From contig CP085827.1 in the NCBI GenBank assembly GCA_020809705.1, forward strand, positions 2,790,001-2,854,000: 64,000 bases of DNA, written 5' to 3'. The translations under genes were made by a program, and so were the position numbers. The notes beneath the pieces are model-generated. The model had not been told where the DNA came from. It searched no databases and saw only the letters and a program-made list of their open reading frames with translations. Of this stretch, positions 21,512 to 35,280 are shown one piece after another (within the stretch, counting starts at the first letter, position 1; each line of letters starts with the position of its first letter). The DNA comes from Calonectria ilicicola. Taxonomy: Eukaryota; Ascomycota; Sordariomycetes; Hypocreales; Nectriaceae.

Positions 21512-24500
21512 TATCTAAAGCTCAACCAACTTCGATGCGAACTATCGATCAAGATATTCGCGGGCACAATGGTGGATTAAGGATCTAGTAACTCGGCGCC
21601 GGATGAGACGATCCAACAGTGACTAGCGTAGCTCATACAGTAGGGATTAAGTGCGGCTTTGGCCCCGATCCAGGAGCAGATTGCGCAGTTGAGAGCCTAA
21701 CAAGGTAGTACAGTAAAGAGATCAATACCGCTACAGGAATGCCCTGAGGAGAGCCTGAGGGCCTCAGTTAAGGTAGAGTTGTTGGGTTTAATTGGGCTGG
21801 ACACTGATGTCCCTCGATAGTCCCTCTTGAAGTAGAAGTTGCTTCCGAATCTACTAAAGTTTTTAGGTGATTGTTGTGAGTATTTAATGTGATTATAACA
21901 GATAAGAGATAAATTAAAGCTAGATGCTTACCTTTATGTATTAAATTGAGAGCTCTGGTATTTAGTTAATTTATGTTTAGTAATAGGACCCTAGAAGGTA
22001 ATAGCTACTTTCTATACTGCTAGAGGACCTAGAGATTATTACAATCTTATAAACTTTATATATTACTTGGATTGTATATATAAGGATGTTAATTTGTAGG
22101 TGTGTGCAGTAGTATCCTTATAAACCCTTTAATAAGATAAGAATATCTCTCTCATAAGCTTTCTGCCTAAGTTTAAGTAGATTATAGCAGATGCAGAAGG
22201 CTCCTAGTAGGCTGATTAAGCCAAGATTACCTTTTTAGAAGGTGCGCTAAACTTATAGTTGTAGTATAGCTTGGTTATGGTAGACCTACTACATAATTAT
22301 ACAGGCTAGCTGGCTTGAGTATAGGATATAGCTTGGAAGCTAGAGAAACTCAGGAAGCCCGGGAAAAAGGAACCTACTGCCAGCTAAAGGTAAGATCATA
22401 TTTCTTGGGTCCCTAAAGTGACCAAGGACTATGAAGGTGATATGCCAATGATAGGCAAGGTAGTTACTGAGAAACCAACCTCTTATAAGCAGCCTGCTAG
22501 TAACCAAGACCGGGATGTGCAATATTACTTTAGCTATGGAAGCCTTAATTACTTAAAGGCCTCTTACCTAATTTACTAATTAATAGTCCAACAATCTTAT
22601 ATAAAAAAAGCCAAGTAGGCTAGTAGTACTAACTTTACGGAGTTAGACTTATCTACTAACAAGGGTGAAGACTTAGAAAACAAGGAGCTCTAATATAAAG
22701 TTGGGTATTAGAGCCATCTAGGGAAGATCTCCAAGAGTAGGCAAAGTAAAAGCCTATAATAATTAGTAGATCAGCTCTAGTTGAAGTAAGAGTCAACAAT
22801 CAACCTATTCAAGCCCTTATTGATATAGGCTGTAATGCTTTTGCCCTTGTAAGTAAAGATCTAGCCAACCGGCTAGCCCTTCCATATATTGAGAAGAAGC
22901 CATGATAGCTCAGTGGCTTTACCAAGTCTAAGAAAAGGACTTATACCTCCGGGGTTATGGTATTAACCCTTGAGATAGGAGGTTATGAGCAGAGGCTGTA
23001 TGCCTACGCTGTGAAAGGCCTAGAAGAGGATTTATTCCTAGGTAAACCTTGGTTAAAGGTAAATGAGGTTATTTATGATATGGCAAAGGAGTGCATCACC
23101 CATAAGGTAGCTGGAATCAAGCTGCGGCTTACTGGCAAAGAAGAAACCTTAGAGGTCCATTAGATATAGGCAGCTCGTTGTATTACAGCTGCGACCTTTG
23201 CAGCTGAATGTTGCCGCTTGCATAGGACATGTGATCTAGCAGCATTATTAATACAATCTATTAACTTAAAAGATATTAAAAAAGCCCTTTAATGGAAGGT
23301 TAAGGAAGACCCAAAGGAATAGGTTCCAGCTACATTACTTAATAAATTTGGAGAACTATTCTTAATAATAGAGGCAGCTAAACTATCACCATACTAACCA
23401 GGCGTTAATCATAAGGTCAACCTACAGTAAGATAAGTTTAGGGATAAACTATCGCTCCCTTGGGGACCTTTATACAATATATCTAAGGAGGAATTGCTAG
23501 TCCTCAAAAAGACTCTTAAGGATTTATTAGATAAAGGATTTATTTAAGCTAGTAGCTCGGCTACTAGCGCCCCGGTATTATTTATTAGAAAGCCCGAAGG
23601 AGGACTACGCTTTTATTGCAATTACTATACGCTTAATACTATTACATAGCAAGACCGGTATCCTCTTCCCTTAATCATGGAGATACTATAGAACCTATCT
23701 AAGGCTAAGTGATTTACTAAGCTAAATATGGTTGCCGCCTTCCATAAGATCCGAATGGCTAAAGGGCATAAGGCTAAGACTACCTTCCGGACCTGGTTTA
23801 GGCTGTACAAGTAGCTAATATGCCCATTTAGCCTAAGCAATACACCTGCTATATTCTAGAGATATATAAATAAGGTATTACAAGACTTTCTAAATAACTT
23901 TACTATAGCCTATTTAGATGATATATTAATCTATTCCAGCGGCTCAAAGAAGGATCATCTAGTAAAGGTACAGAAGGTACTCCGTGCCTTGGCTGCTACT
24001 AGATTATATCTAGATTTAAAGAAGTGCAAGTTTGCAGTCTAAGAGGTAAAATATCTAGGATTTATTATATAGGCTGGGAAAGGAGTATTCTATAATTTAG
24101 AGAAGTAGTAAGCAATTCATGAATGGAAAGTACCCCAGATAGTAAAAGGTATGCAGAGTTTCCTAGGCTTTGCAAATTACTATCAGATCTTTATACCGGA
24201 CTTTGTAAAGATATTAGTCCTTCTAATAATATTAACTTAAAAAGAGGTTACCTTTAAATAGGGACCTAGCAAGGAAGCAACTTTCCAGGAACTTAAGTAT
24301 AGGTTTTATGAAGCTCCTATATTACAATAATAGGATCTAAATAAACCAATATTTCTTAAGGCTAATTGCTTAAATAATATACTAAAAGAAGTTCTAGCTT
24401 AAGAAGATAAACAAGGCTACTATTAGCTAGTTACCTTTCACTTATAACGGCTAAGCCTAGCAGAATATAATTACCCGATCTACAATAAGAAGATACTAGC

Positions 24501-26454
24501 GATCATATATTGCCTAGATGCTTAGAGAGTAGAATTATATAGCTATGGCCTATTTACTATTATTACAGATCATAAGAACCTAATATACTTTATAAAATAT
24601 TAGTATCTTACAGAGCAACAGAGTCATTAGGTAGAATAGCTATTAGAATATAATTTCTAGCTTAAGTATTGACCTAATAATAAGGCGGTAGCGCTAGATA
24701 CACTAAGCTACAGAGAGCAAGATATACCTAAGAGGATCAAAGACCCTAGAAAGCAGGGCCATTACCTACAGTTAATCCCTCAATTAGTTATTCCACAGAA
24801 TAAAGTAACTATGCTAGAGCAAGTTATTCTTCGGGTAGCCCAGGTAAAGATACCACAGATGGTAATTTTCTCTAATTATCCGGAGCTACAGGATTTATAG
24901 GATCAAGCTATTACTATAGATGAGACTTACATAAGTATATATACTACAATATAGTAACAGGAGCAAAGTCTACCACCTAAGTTAAGTCTAAAGGTTCAAA
25001 TCTTAAAATATACTTTAAATACTAAAGGTCAATTAACCTTCCAAGACCAATTATAGGTACCTAATAGCAAGATTAATATAAAAATACTACATACTTACAT
25101 TATGCAGATAGAGCATAATGCCACTACTAGAGATTACCCAGGCTATAATAGTATAATAGCCTTAGTATTAAGGCGATTCTTTTGACTAGGATTATTATAG
25201 CTAGTCCGCCGGTTTGTTGCTAATTGTCAAGTTTGTGGAAGAAGTTATATCTGGCGGTAGTTAAAAAGAGGGCTATTAAAGTTTTTACTAGTTTTAGAAT
25301 GGCTATAAAGTAATCTAACTATAGATTTTATAATAGATCTTCCTTCAACAGACAAGAATAAGTCTCAATATCTATAGGTAATAGTTAATTAACTTACATA
25401 AGCTATCACGCTCAAGGTTATACCTACAATAGAAGCAGAAGCCTGTGCAGAATAGTTCCTTAGTTACCATTATAGATCACATAGAATGCCTCGGTTTATT
25501 ATTAGTGACCGAGGGAGTAATTAGACCAATAGGTTCTAGTAAGCCTTCTGCAAGCTAGCTAATATTATATAGCAGCTTAGCACAGCATACTACCCGCAGA
25601 CCGATAGGAGGCTAGAATAGATAAACTAGAAAATCCAAGTATACCTATGAGCATATGTTTGCTATTTGTAAAAGGATTAGGGTTATTATCTCCTAATAAC
25701 GCAGTTAGCATTAAACAACTGTAAGAACTCAGTTATAAGGATAAGTCTTTTCTTTTTAAAGCATAGGTACTATATAAAGCCCTTTAAGGTCCAGGAGATT
25801 GCTGTAGAGTTACCACTGAGTAGTAATAAGGCCCGGGCTAGGAACCTACTATAGAAGATTCAAGATGCTATAGAATTTGCATAGGCTATAGCAATTACAA
25901 CACAATAGCGTTATGAATAGATAATAAATAAGAAATAGATATTAGTGGAGAGGTTTAAGGTTGGAGATAAGGTCTAGGTTAATCTGATCAACTACAAGTC
26001 CCCTAGGCCTTGCAAGAAGCTAGATTAGCTACATTAGCAATACACTGTGACAAAGGTAATAGGTATATATATGGTAGAGGTTAATATACCTAAGGCAATA
26101 TACCCACAATTCCACATTAACCTCTTAAGAAGAGCACGGCAAGATCCCTTGCCAGGACAACAACAAGATGACTTCCAACCCCCACCAATTCAAGTAAATA
26201 GCAAAGATAAGTAAATAGTCAAAGAAATCCTATATACTAGGTAGAAGTAATAAGGATAAGGCAAGATCCAAGAAGCTCTTATTCAATAATATAGCTATAA
26301 AGAACCTACTTAACAACCAGTAAAGTTCTTAATAGAGCTAGAAGCCCTGAATACATATAAAGCTACCTATAGGCCAATCATAGAATCAGATAGCCCAATG
26401 AGCGAGTATACAGCACCGAAGCGGCGAAGTTGCTACTTGGAAGAGAGGGGGTAA

Positions 26455-26666
26455 TGTTATAGGCTAAAGCCTGGCAGAGGATTACAGCTATGCCGTATCC
26501 ACCTAGATTAAGCTTCATAACTATATTAATAGCAAGGGCATATTAAGGTATATATAATTAGAAGAATATGTTCTTCTGATTGTCTTCTTCTCCTTCCTCC
26601 TTAGCTTTAGATAGACTAATATAGAGTACCCTTCAGGTTAAATAAACCTAGGACCAGCCCTTCACA
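26455..26666 (+). repeat. 3' LTR of the nested Gypsy element
   Basis: 212 bp, same length as its partner. Differences are mostly transitions of the RIP type. Confidence 0.85.
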
Positions 26667-29600
26667 TTTTATAATTTATTAAATTAAAGTTTTAATAATA
26701 AAAATAAAGATTTATTATAATTTTATTTATATTTTATTTTAATTATAAATTTAATTTATTATAATTTTTTAAAAATTTTTTTAAAAAATTAATATATTAT
26801 ATAATAAGTAAAATTATTAAAAGTTTAAAAAGGATTAATATTATATTATTATTTTTTAAATTAATAAAGATTTATTATAATAAATAAATATTATAAATAT
26901 AAATTATATATAATTAAAAGTATAAATAAAAACTTTAAAAAAAATTTATTTAAAGAAATAAAGTTTTAAAGAATTTAAATATATTTTTTATTTTAATTTT
27001 TAAAAATATTTTAATTATAAAATTAAAAAAATAAGAATTTTAAGATTTAAAAAATATTAAAAAGTAAATATTATTATTATTTATAATATAAATTTTATAT
27101 AATATAAAAAAAATTATAATATTTATAAAAGATTTTATAATTATAATAATTTAATAATAAAAATAATTTTAAATATAATAATAATAATTTTAAGCTTAGT
27201 AATAGTAATTCTAGATAGATATATTATACTAGTTGGCTATATAGCCTAGTATAAGTTTAAAAAAGGATTATAAAAAACCTCTATTATATAATTATAAAAA
27301 ACTTAATAAAGATATATTAGGTATTTAAATTAATAATTAGATCTATATTATTAAAGCTAGTAATAGCTTATAGTTAGATAGTTCTACTATATAGTATATA
27401 AAGTAGGCTATAATTAAGTTCTTATACCTTCTATAAATATAATAATATAATTATATTAGGGGGCTTATTAATTAAGACCCTTTATAAGAAGACTTTTTAT
27501 TTTTATATATAAGATATATATTAATTTAGATTTATATAAGTGCTAGCTTTATAATAAGTTATTGTTTTTAAAGTAGAAGAAGGACTATATATTATAATAA
27601 TATTTTATTATATAAATAATCTTATATATTATATTAAATATTAAGATTTAAAAAATAATATTATTTTAATTTATTAATATTATTTTAAATTATAATTTAA
27701 ATTAAAAGTAAAAATATTAAAATAAAAAATAAAATTTAAGAAATTTTATAAAGTAATTAATAAAATTAAGTAATTTTAAATTTATTTTTATTAAAATAAT
27801 TAAAAAATATAAAAAAGTAATAATATTAAAAAATTACTTTTTAATTAATAAGAAGGTTTTTAAAAGTAATATTCTAATAATTATAAAGAATAAGGTAAAG
27901 ATTAAGGTAAAAGTAAAAGTTAAGAAGGTATATTTAAATTAATTTTTTTAAAAGATAATATTAAATTTATTTTTTTTATTATTTTTAATAATATAAAAAA
28001 GATTATTAATTTTAATTATATTTAATTTTTAATTTATTATACTTATAATAAAGAAGATTATATTTTTTTTATTATTTATTATAATAAAAAAATAATATAT
28101 TTTTTAAAATTATTAAAGTTTAAATTATTAATAATAATTTTATTAAAATAGACTTATTAGAAAATAAGTAGGTATAAGCTTAATATATAAAGCTATTATA
28201 TATAAGAAACTTTTACTTTTAGAATAAATTATTTAAGAAAAAGTATTAATATTTAATATTTATAAAAAAGAAAAAGTTTAAATAAATATAAATATTTATA
28301 TATAAATAGACCTTATTAGCTAATAATTAATATAAAGATTAGATTTAAAGCTAGCTCTAGATATAGCTATACTTATATTAGAAAGTTATAATAAAACTAT
28401 ATTAGCCTTATATAAGATATATTAATTAACTTTATTTTTAATTAATTATTAAAGAATACTTTAAAAGATTTAAAAAGTATTTATTAAGATATAATATTTA
28501 AAAAATACTAATAATTTACTTTTTTATAAATAGTTTTATAAATAGAGAAGGTATTATAATTAATATATATAATTATTATTAAATATATAAATCTATTTTT
28601 TTATAAAATCTAAAAATATTATAAAAGAATTAATAAAGAATAATAAAAAAGTTTATATACTTTATATTATTAATATATAATTATTAATTAATATTATTAA
28701 TATATTAATATTATTTATATTAAAGAAAGATAATATTATATATTTATATATAGATTATAAAGATTTTAATATAATTATTATTAAGAATTAATATATACTT
28801 CTATTTATTAATAATCTTTTAAATAAATTAATAGGAGTAAGATAAATTATTAAGATTAATATTTATAATATATATTATTATATTAAAATTAAAAAGAGTA
28901 ATAAATAAAAAATTATTTTTAAAATTTAATATAATTACTTTAAGTATATAATTATATTATTTAAGTTAATTAATATTTTAATTATCTTTTAAATATATAT
29001 TTATTATATATTTATAAAACTTTTAAATATTTATTATATTATATATTTAAATAATATTATTATTTATTTTAAAATAAAAGAATAATATATTAAGAATATT
29101 AAAAAGATTTTTAAATAATTATATAATTTTTAATTATATATTAAACTTTTTAAATATATTTTTTATTAATAAAAGATAGAATTCTTAAAGTATATAATTA
29201 TTTAGAAAAATATTAAGATAAATCTTATATAAATTTAATCTATTATTAAATAAAAGAAATTAATTTTATATAAGGATATATAAATATTTCTTAACTTTTA
29301 TAATTTTTATTAAAAATTTATTTTTAAATATTTTAAAATAATAAAACTTTTAATAAAATTATTTAAAAAAAATAAAAATAATTATAAAATTAAAAATCTT
29401 ACTTAAATTAAAATTAAAGAAAATATATTTTAAGAATTAAAAATAGCCTTTTATTTAGCAACTATTTTATAATATTAAGATCTAATTTTAAAAGCTTATA
29501 TTAAGATAAATACATTTACTAAAGTTATTTTAAGGATCTTATTATAGCTTATAAAAGATTAATAGTATTTAATAGCTTATTAATTAAGGAAGTTTTTTAA

Positions 29601-31852
29601 TATTAAATAATATTAAGGAACTAGATAATAAAAGCTATTTATAATTATTAAAAGCTTAAAGTATTAGAATTACTATCTATTAAGGCTATTAAAGAAGTTT
29701 ATAATATTAATAGATTATTTTACTTTTAAAGGTATTATTAAGGCTTTAATAAAGGACTTTAAAAGAAGACTTATAAGATAGATTTATAAGCTATTCTTAT
29801 TCAATTTTAATCTTAAATATAGGCTAAGGAAGCTTAATTTAGTAAATAATTTATTAAAATAATTAGATTATATAAAAAGTAAAATTATATATAAAAATAT
29901 ACTTTTTATATTTATAAAGAAACTTTAATTAATAAAGAAATTATTATTAAATATATAATATATAATTATTAATATAAAAAATAAAATTAAAATTATTAAT
30001 ATTTATATATAAATTATTTATATTAATTTTAAAAATAATATATTTATATATTAAATAATAAATAAAGATTTCTTACCTTTAGATTAAAAGTAAGCTATTA
30101 TATTATTAAATTAGTAAAATATAATTATAATCTCTTTAATTATATAATAGTAAAGAGTTAGTAATATTATTATAAAGAAAAATACTTAATAAAAAGAGAT
30201 TATATATTTTAATTATAAGGATCTATTAGGAGTTAAGGTAATTAATTTAAAATAATTTATTTTATATTCTATTATAAAAGAGTTTATAAAAGGTAAAATA
30301 ATATTTCTTATTTAATTATTTATATAATTAAAAGAATTAATTTAAAGATTATAAATTAAAGATTCTTTTTATTAATAATAAATATAAAAGATTAAATAGG
30401 GTATTAGAGATATAGAGGTATATTACTTAAATAGAAATAGTATACTTTTTTATAAAAAAAGGTTAATTATTTTAATATAATATATATTAAGAATTAAGAT
30501 ATTTTATAAATATTATAATAATTTAAAGGTAAGATATATAAAAGTTATTAAGATAATTGAACTTATTAAAAGAAAATTCTATTAAAAAGGAATTATAGAG
30601 GATATATATAATTATATTTTAAGATATTAAGTATATTAGAGTATATCAACTTTATATTATAAATTATATAAAAAGTTATAGTTTTTATTACTATTAATAT
30701 ACCTTTTTTAAGAAATTAATATAGATTTTATTATAAGGTTATCTTAAAATATTTATAATAATAAAGAAGAATATAATATTATTTTTATAATTATTTATTA
30801 TATAATAAAATTTATTATATTTATATTTATAAAGAAAATACTTATTATTATTTAAATAATATAAATATTATATAAGTATATAGAATACTAGTATAAAATA
30901 CTAGAGGGTATTATAAGTAATTAAGATAAATTATTTATAAGCTAGTTTTAAGAAAAATTAATAAAAAAATAAATAATAATTAAATAATTATCTATTACTT
31001 ATTATTTTTAAATTAATAGGTAAATTAAATAAATATATTAAATCTTAGAGAGATATTTAAGATTATTTATAGAAGAAATTTTAAAAAATAAGTAATATAA
31101 CTTCTTAAAAGTAAGTTTACCTATAATAATAGCTAATATAGTATTATTAAAGTATTATTAATATAAGCATTATATAGCTACTATTTTAAAATAATTAAAT
31201 ATACTTTAGAGTACTTAAAGACTTATATATAAAATATATAAAAGTATATTAAAGCCTTAAGTTATATATATATTTAAATTTAATAATATTAATAGAAAAT
31301 TATAAAAATATAAATTAAATATTATAATAAAAAATATATTATTATAAAATATAAAAAAAATAGATTATTAATTTATTTATAAAGAACTTTAGATTTAAAT
31401 ATAAAAAACTTATACCTAGGTTTATTAAGGTTATTATTATTAAAAGAATAGAACAATAGGCCTATAAAGTACACCTATTTAAGTAATACTAATAGATATA
31501 TAATATTTTCTTAGTTTTCTTACTTAAATCTTAAGAAGGCATTAAAGGTAGTACTACTATCTACCTATTAAAGCTAATTAAGAAAAAGAATAAGTAGGAG
31601 GTTAAGAAGATTATTATATATAAAAATAATAATAATAAAATATTATATTAGATTAAGTAGATTAAGTAGTCTATAAAGTATAATATATAGGAATCTAAAG
31701 CTTATTTTAAAAATATAATAATTTTAGTATATAAGTACTATAAGTAGATTAAAAGAATATATAAAAAATAAAATAATAAAGTATAAGGGTAATACTACTT
31801 TTATTACATCCTTTTAAAGCTTAAAAATAAATCTTTAGAAAAAAGGGATAAT

Positions 31853-32067
31853 TGTAAAAATGTAGGATTAAGAGGATTAATTAAGTATATATATTAAATA
31901 TATATTAATATAAAATATTATAGGGTAAGAATACCTATAATAATATTATATAGTAAGTATAGGTAAATGGTTTTATAGTTTGTTAAGTTGAAGTCTTGGT
32001 AATAAGAATAGAGGTTTATTGTGGTTCTATTTGTGCTTTACTTTAATTATGAATCTAGTTTATTATA
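31853..32067 (+). repeat. 3' LTR of copy B
   Basis: 215 bp, aligned end to end with the other LTRs of this family. Its right end GTTTATTATA is the RIPed form of GTTCGTTACA. Confidence 0.75.
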
Positions 32068-33112
32068 AAATTAAGTAAATATATTAAATCTTAAAGAAAT
32101 ATTTAAAGTTATTTATAAAAGAAATTTTAAAAAGATAGATAATATAATTTCTTAAAAGTAAGTTTATTTATAATAATAATTAATATAATATTATTAGAAT
32201 ATTATTAATATAAATATTATATAATTATTATTTTAAAATAAATCAAATATATTTTAAAGTATTTAAAGATTTATATATAAAGTATATAAAAATATATTAA
32301 AATTTTAAATTATATATATATTTAAATTTAATAGTATTAATAGAAAGCTATAAAAATATAAATTAAGTATTATAATAAAAAGTATATTATTATAAAGTAT
32401 AAGAAAGAATAAATTATTAGTTTATTTATAAGAAACTTTAAGTTTAAGTATAAAAAGCTTATATTTAAATTTATTAAGATTATTATTATTAAAAGAATAA
32501 AATAATAGATTTATAAAATATATCTATTTAAGTAATATTAATAAATATATAATATTTTTTTAATTCTTTTATTTAAATTTTAAAAAATATTAAAAGTAAT
32601 ACTACTATCTATCTATTAAAGTTAATTAAAAAAAATAAATAAAAAATTAAAAAGATTATTATATATAAAAATAATAATAATAAAATATTATATTAAATTA
32701 AATACATTAAATAATTTATAAAATATAATATATCAAAATTTAAAACTTATTTTAAAAATATAATAACTTTAATATATAAATATTATAAATAAATTAAAAA
32801 AATATATAAAAAATAAAATAATAAGATATAAAGGTAATATTACTTCTACTAAATCCTCTTAAAATTTAAGAATAAGCCTTTAAAAGAAAAAAATAATTAT
32901 AAAGATATAAGACCAAAAGAACCAATCAAGCATATATATTAAATATATACTAGCATAAGATACTATAAGGTAAGGATATTTATAATAGTATTATATAGTA
33001 AGTGCAAGCAAATGATTCTACAGTTTATCAAATTAAAGTCTTAATAATAAGAATAAAGATCTATTATAATCCCATTTATGCTTTACCCTAGTTGTAAATC
33101 CAGTTCGTTACA
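32068..33112 (+). mobile_element. 5'-truncated copy B' of the AT-rich Gypsy family with 3' LTR
   Basis: Directly after the copy B 3' LTR, sequence restarts inside the family's 3' internal region (matching that found near 31.02 kb) and continues to another 215-bp LTR at 32898-33112 ending GTTCGTTACA. It is tail-truncated in tandem with copy B, as expected from recombination or a nested deletion. Confidence 0.7.
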
Positions 33113-34980
33113 TAATATAATTCCATTATAGCTTTCTAATATAAGCATAGCTATATCTAGGGCTAGCTTTAAACCTAGTCTTTGTACTAATCATTGGCTA
33201 ATAAGGTCTATCTATGTATAGGTATCTATATCTACCTAGATTTCTTTTTCCTTATAAATATTAAATATTAATACTTTTCCTTAGATAATCTATTCTAAAG
33301 ATAGAAGTTTCTTATATATAGTAATTTTATATATTAAGTTTATATTTATTTATTTTTTAATAAATTTATTTTAATAAAATTATTATTAATAATTTAAATT
33401 TTAATAATTTTAAAAAATATATTATTTTTTTATTATAATAAATAATAAAAAGAAATATAATCTTTTTTATTATAAATATAATAAATTAAAAATTAAATAT
33501 AATTAAAATTAATAATTTTCTTTATATTATTAAAAATAATAAAAGAAATAAATTTAATATTATCTTTTAAAAAGATTAATTTAAGTATACCTTCTTAATT
33601 TTTATTTTTATTTTAATCTTTACTTTAATCTTTATAATTATTAAAATATTACTTTTAAAAGTTTTTTTATTAATTAAAAAGTAATTTTTTAATATTATTA
33701 TTCTTTTATATTTTTTAATTATTTTAATAAAAATAGATTTAAAATTATTTAATTTTATTAATTATTTTATAAGACTTTTTAAATTTTATTTTTTATTTTA
33801 ATATTTTTATTTTTAATTTAAATTATAATTTAAAATAATATTAATAAATTAAAATAATAATATTTTTAAGCTTTTAATATTTAATATAATATATAAGATT
33901 ATTTATATAATAAAATATTATTATAATATATAATTTTTCTTTTATTTTAAAAATAATAATTTATTATAAAATTAATATTTATATAAATTTAAATTAATAT
34001 ATATTTTATATATAAAAATAAAAAAATCTTCTTATAAAAGATTTTAATTAATAAGCTTTTTAATATAATTATATTATTATATTTATAAAAAATATAAAAA
34101 TTTAATTATAATTTACTTTATATATTATATAATAAAATTATTTAATTATAAATTATTATTAATTTTAATAATATAAATCTAATTATTAATTTAAATATTT
34201 AATATATTTTTATTAAACCTTTTATAATTATATAATAAAGATTTTTTATAATTCTTCTTTAAATTTATATTAAATTATATAATTAATTAATATAATATAT
34301 TTATTTAAAATTATTATTATTAAATTTAAAATTATTATTATTATATTTAAAATTATTTTTATTATTAAATTATTATAATTATAAAATCTTTTATAAATAT
34401 TATAATTTTCTTTATATTATATAAGATTTATATTATAAATAATAATAATATTTACTTTTTAATATTTTTTAAATTTTAAAATTTTTATTTTTTTAATTTT
34501 ATAATTAAAATACTTTTAAAAATTAAAATAAAAAATATATTTAAATTTTTTAAAATTTTATTTTTTTAAATAAATTTTTTTAAAATTTTTATTTATATTT
34601 TTAATTATATATAATTTATATTTATAATTTTTATTTATTATAATAAATTTTTATTAATTTAAAAAATAATAATATAATATTAATTTTTTTTAAATTTTTA
34701 ATAATTTTATTTATTATATAATATATTAATTTTTTTAAAAAAAAATTAAAAAATTATAATAAATTAAATTTATAATTAAAATAAAATATAAATAAAATAT
34801 AAATAAAATTATAATAAATCTTTATTTTTATTATTAAAATTTTAATTTAATAAATTATAAAATTATTTATTTATATTTATTATATAATATTATTATAAAT
34901 ATTCTTATTTTATAATATCTTATACTAATATATATTCAGTATGTATACTTGATTAGTCCTCTTGGTCACATATCTTTATA
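33113..34980 (-). mobile_element. Inverted, truncated copy C of the AT-rich Gypsy family
   Basis: The reverse complement matches the 5' part of copies A/B: the LTR occupies 34766-34980, ending in the complement of TGTAAAGAT. The internal part stops at 33113, at a point corresponding to about 16.29 kb in copy A. The segment next to 33113 is clearly less mutated (GGGCTAGCTTTAAACCTAG) than the equivalent part of A. Confidence 0.75.
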
Positions 34981-35280
34981 AATTATTTTATATAAAAATT
35001 TTATTAATAAATTTCTTATTATTATTTATAAAATTAAATATAATTTTAACTTTAATAATTTCACTAACTTATTCAATTAAATTATCTTAGAATAACACAT
35101 CAGTATCCATAGAACTCGTGGTACCAGTCACACCCCTAGAGAAAAAATATCATTTATCTTCATAGTGTCTTGATATCCTATCGGGCCAGCCCAATATCCG
35201 ACCCCGTCAACCATTTTTATTTAATTTAGTAGAGTACCGGACTGCTAAGTAGAAGTCATGAAATCAATTTATTTCATCTC
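34981..35280. other. Boundary between RIPed block and gene island
   Basis: AT-rich to about 35090, then composition returns abruptly to normal. No gene seen before the stop codon at 35281-35283 of the minus-strand ORF. Confidence 0.5.

Larger units (their letters stand above)
21300..26666 (+). mobile_element. Nested chromovirus-like Ty3/Gypsy retrotransposon, moderately RIPed
   Basis: The two LTRs are both 212 bp (21300-21511 and 26455-26666, TG...TA/CA), flanked by a TTTTA target duplication. A polypurine tract (AAGAGAGGGGG) precedes the 3' LTR. Gag begins near 21.53 kb. The aspartic protease reads ALIDIGCNAFALV near 22.81-22.85 kb. Reverse transcriptase spans about 23.45-24.2 kb with an intact YLDD at 23911-23922. 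RNase H follows. Integrase has the CQVCGRS zinc residues near 25.23 kb and ISDRGSN near 25.50 kb. A terminal segment near 25.95-26.15 kb (VGDKV, then YPQFHINLLRRA) resembles the post-integrase/chromodomain region. Reading frames are broken mainly by TAG at former CAG/TGG codons. Confidence 0.88.
21177..32067 (+). mobile_element. Second RIPed copy (B) of the same Gypsy family, interrupted by a younger element
   Basis: The 5' LTR starts TGTAAAGATATGGGACC at 21177, is broken after 21299 by another retrotransposon, and resumes at 26672 to end at 26763. The two LTR parts add up to exactly 215 bp. The interior parallels copy A. Near 28.7-29.1 kb the translation keeps a recognisable skeleton of Gypsy reverse transcriptase, with the YLDD box degraded to YLNN. 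The 3' LTR is 31853-32067 (215 bp). All frames are closed. Confidence 0.8.

Noticed and set aside
22957..23163. Independent small gene within the nested element
   Set aside because: It is the protease-to-RT part of the Gypsy polyprotein between RIP-created stops.
14444..35000. AT-rich block as centromere or mitochondrial DNA
   Set aside because: LTR pairs, target duplications and RIPed reverse-transcriptase/integrase skeletons explain it as retroelements; no mitochondrial genes seen.
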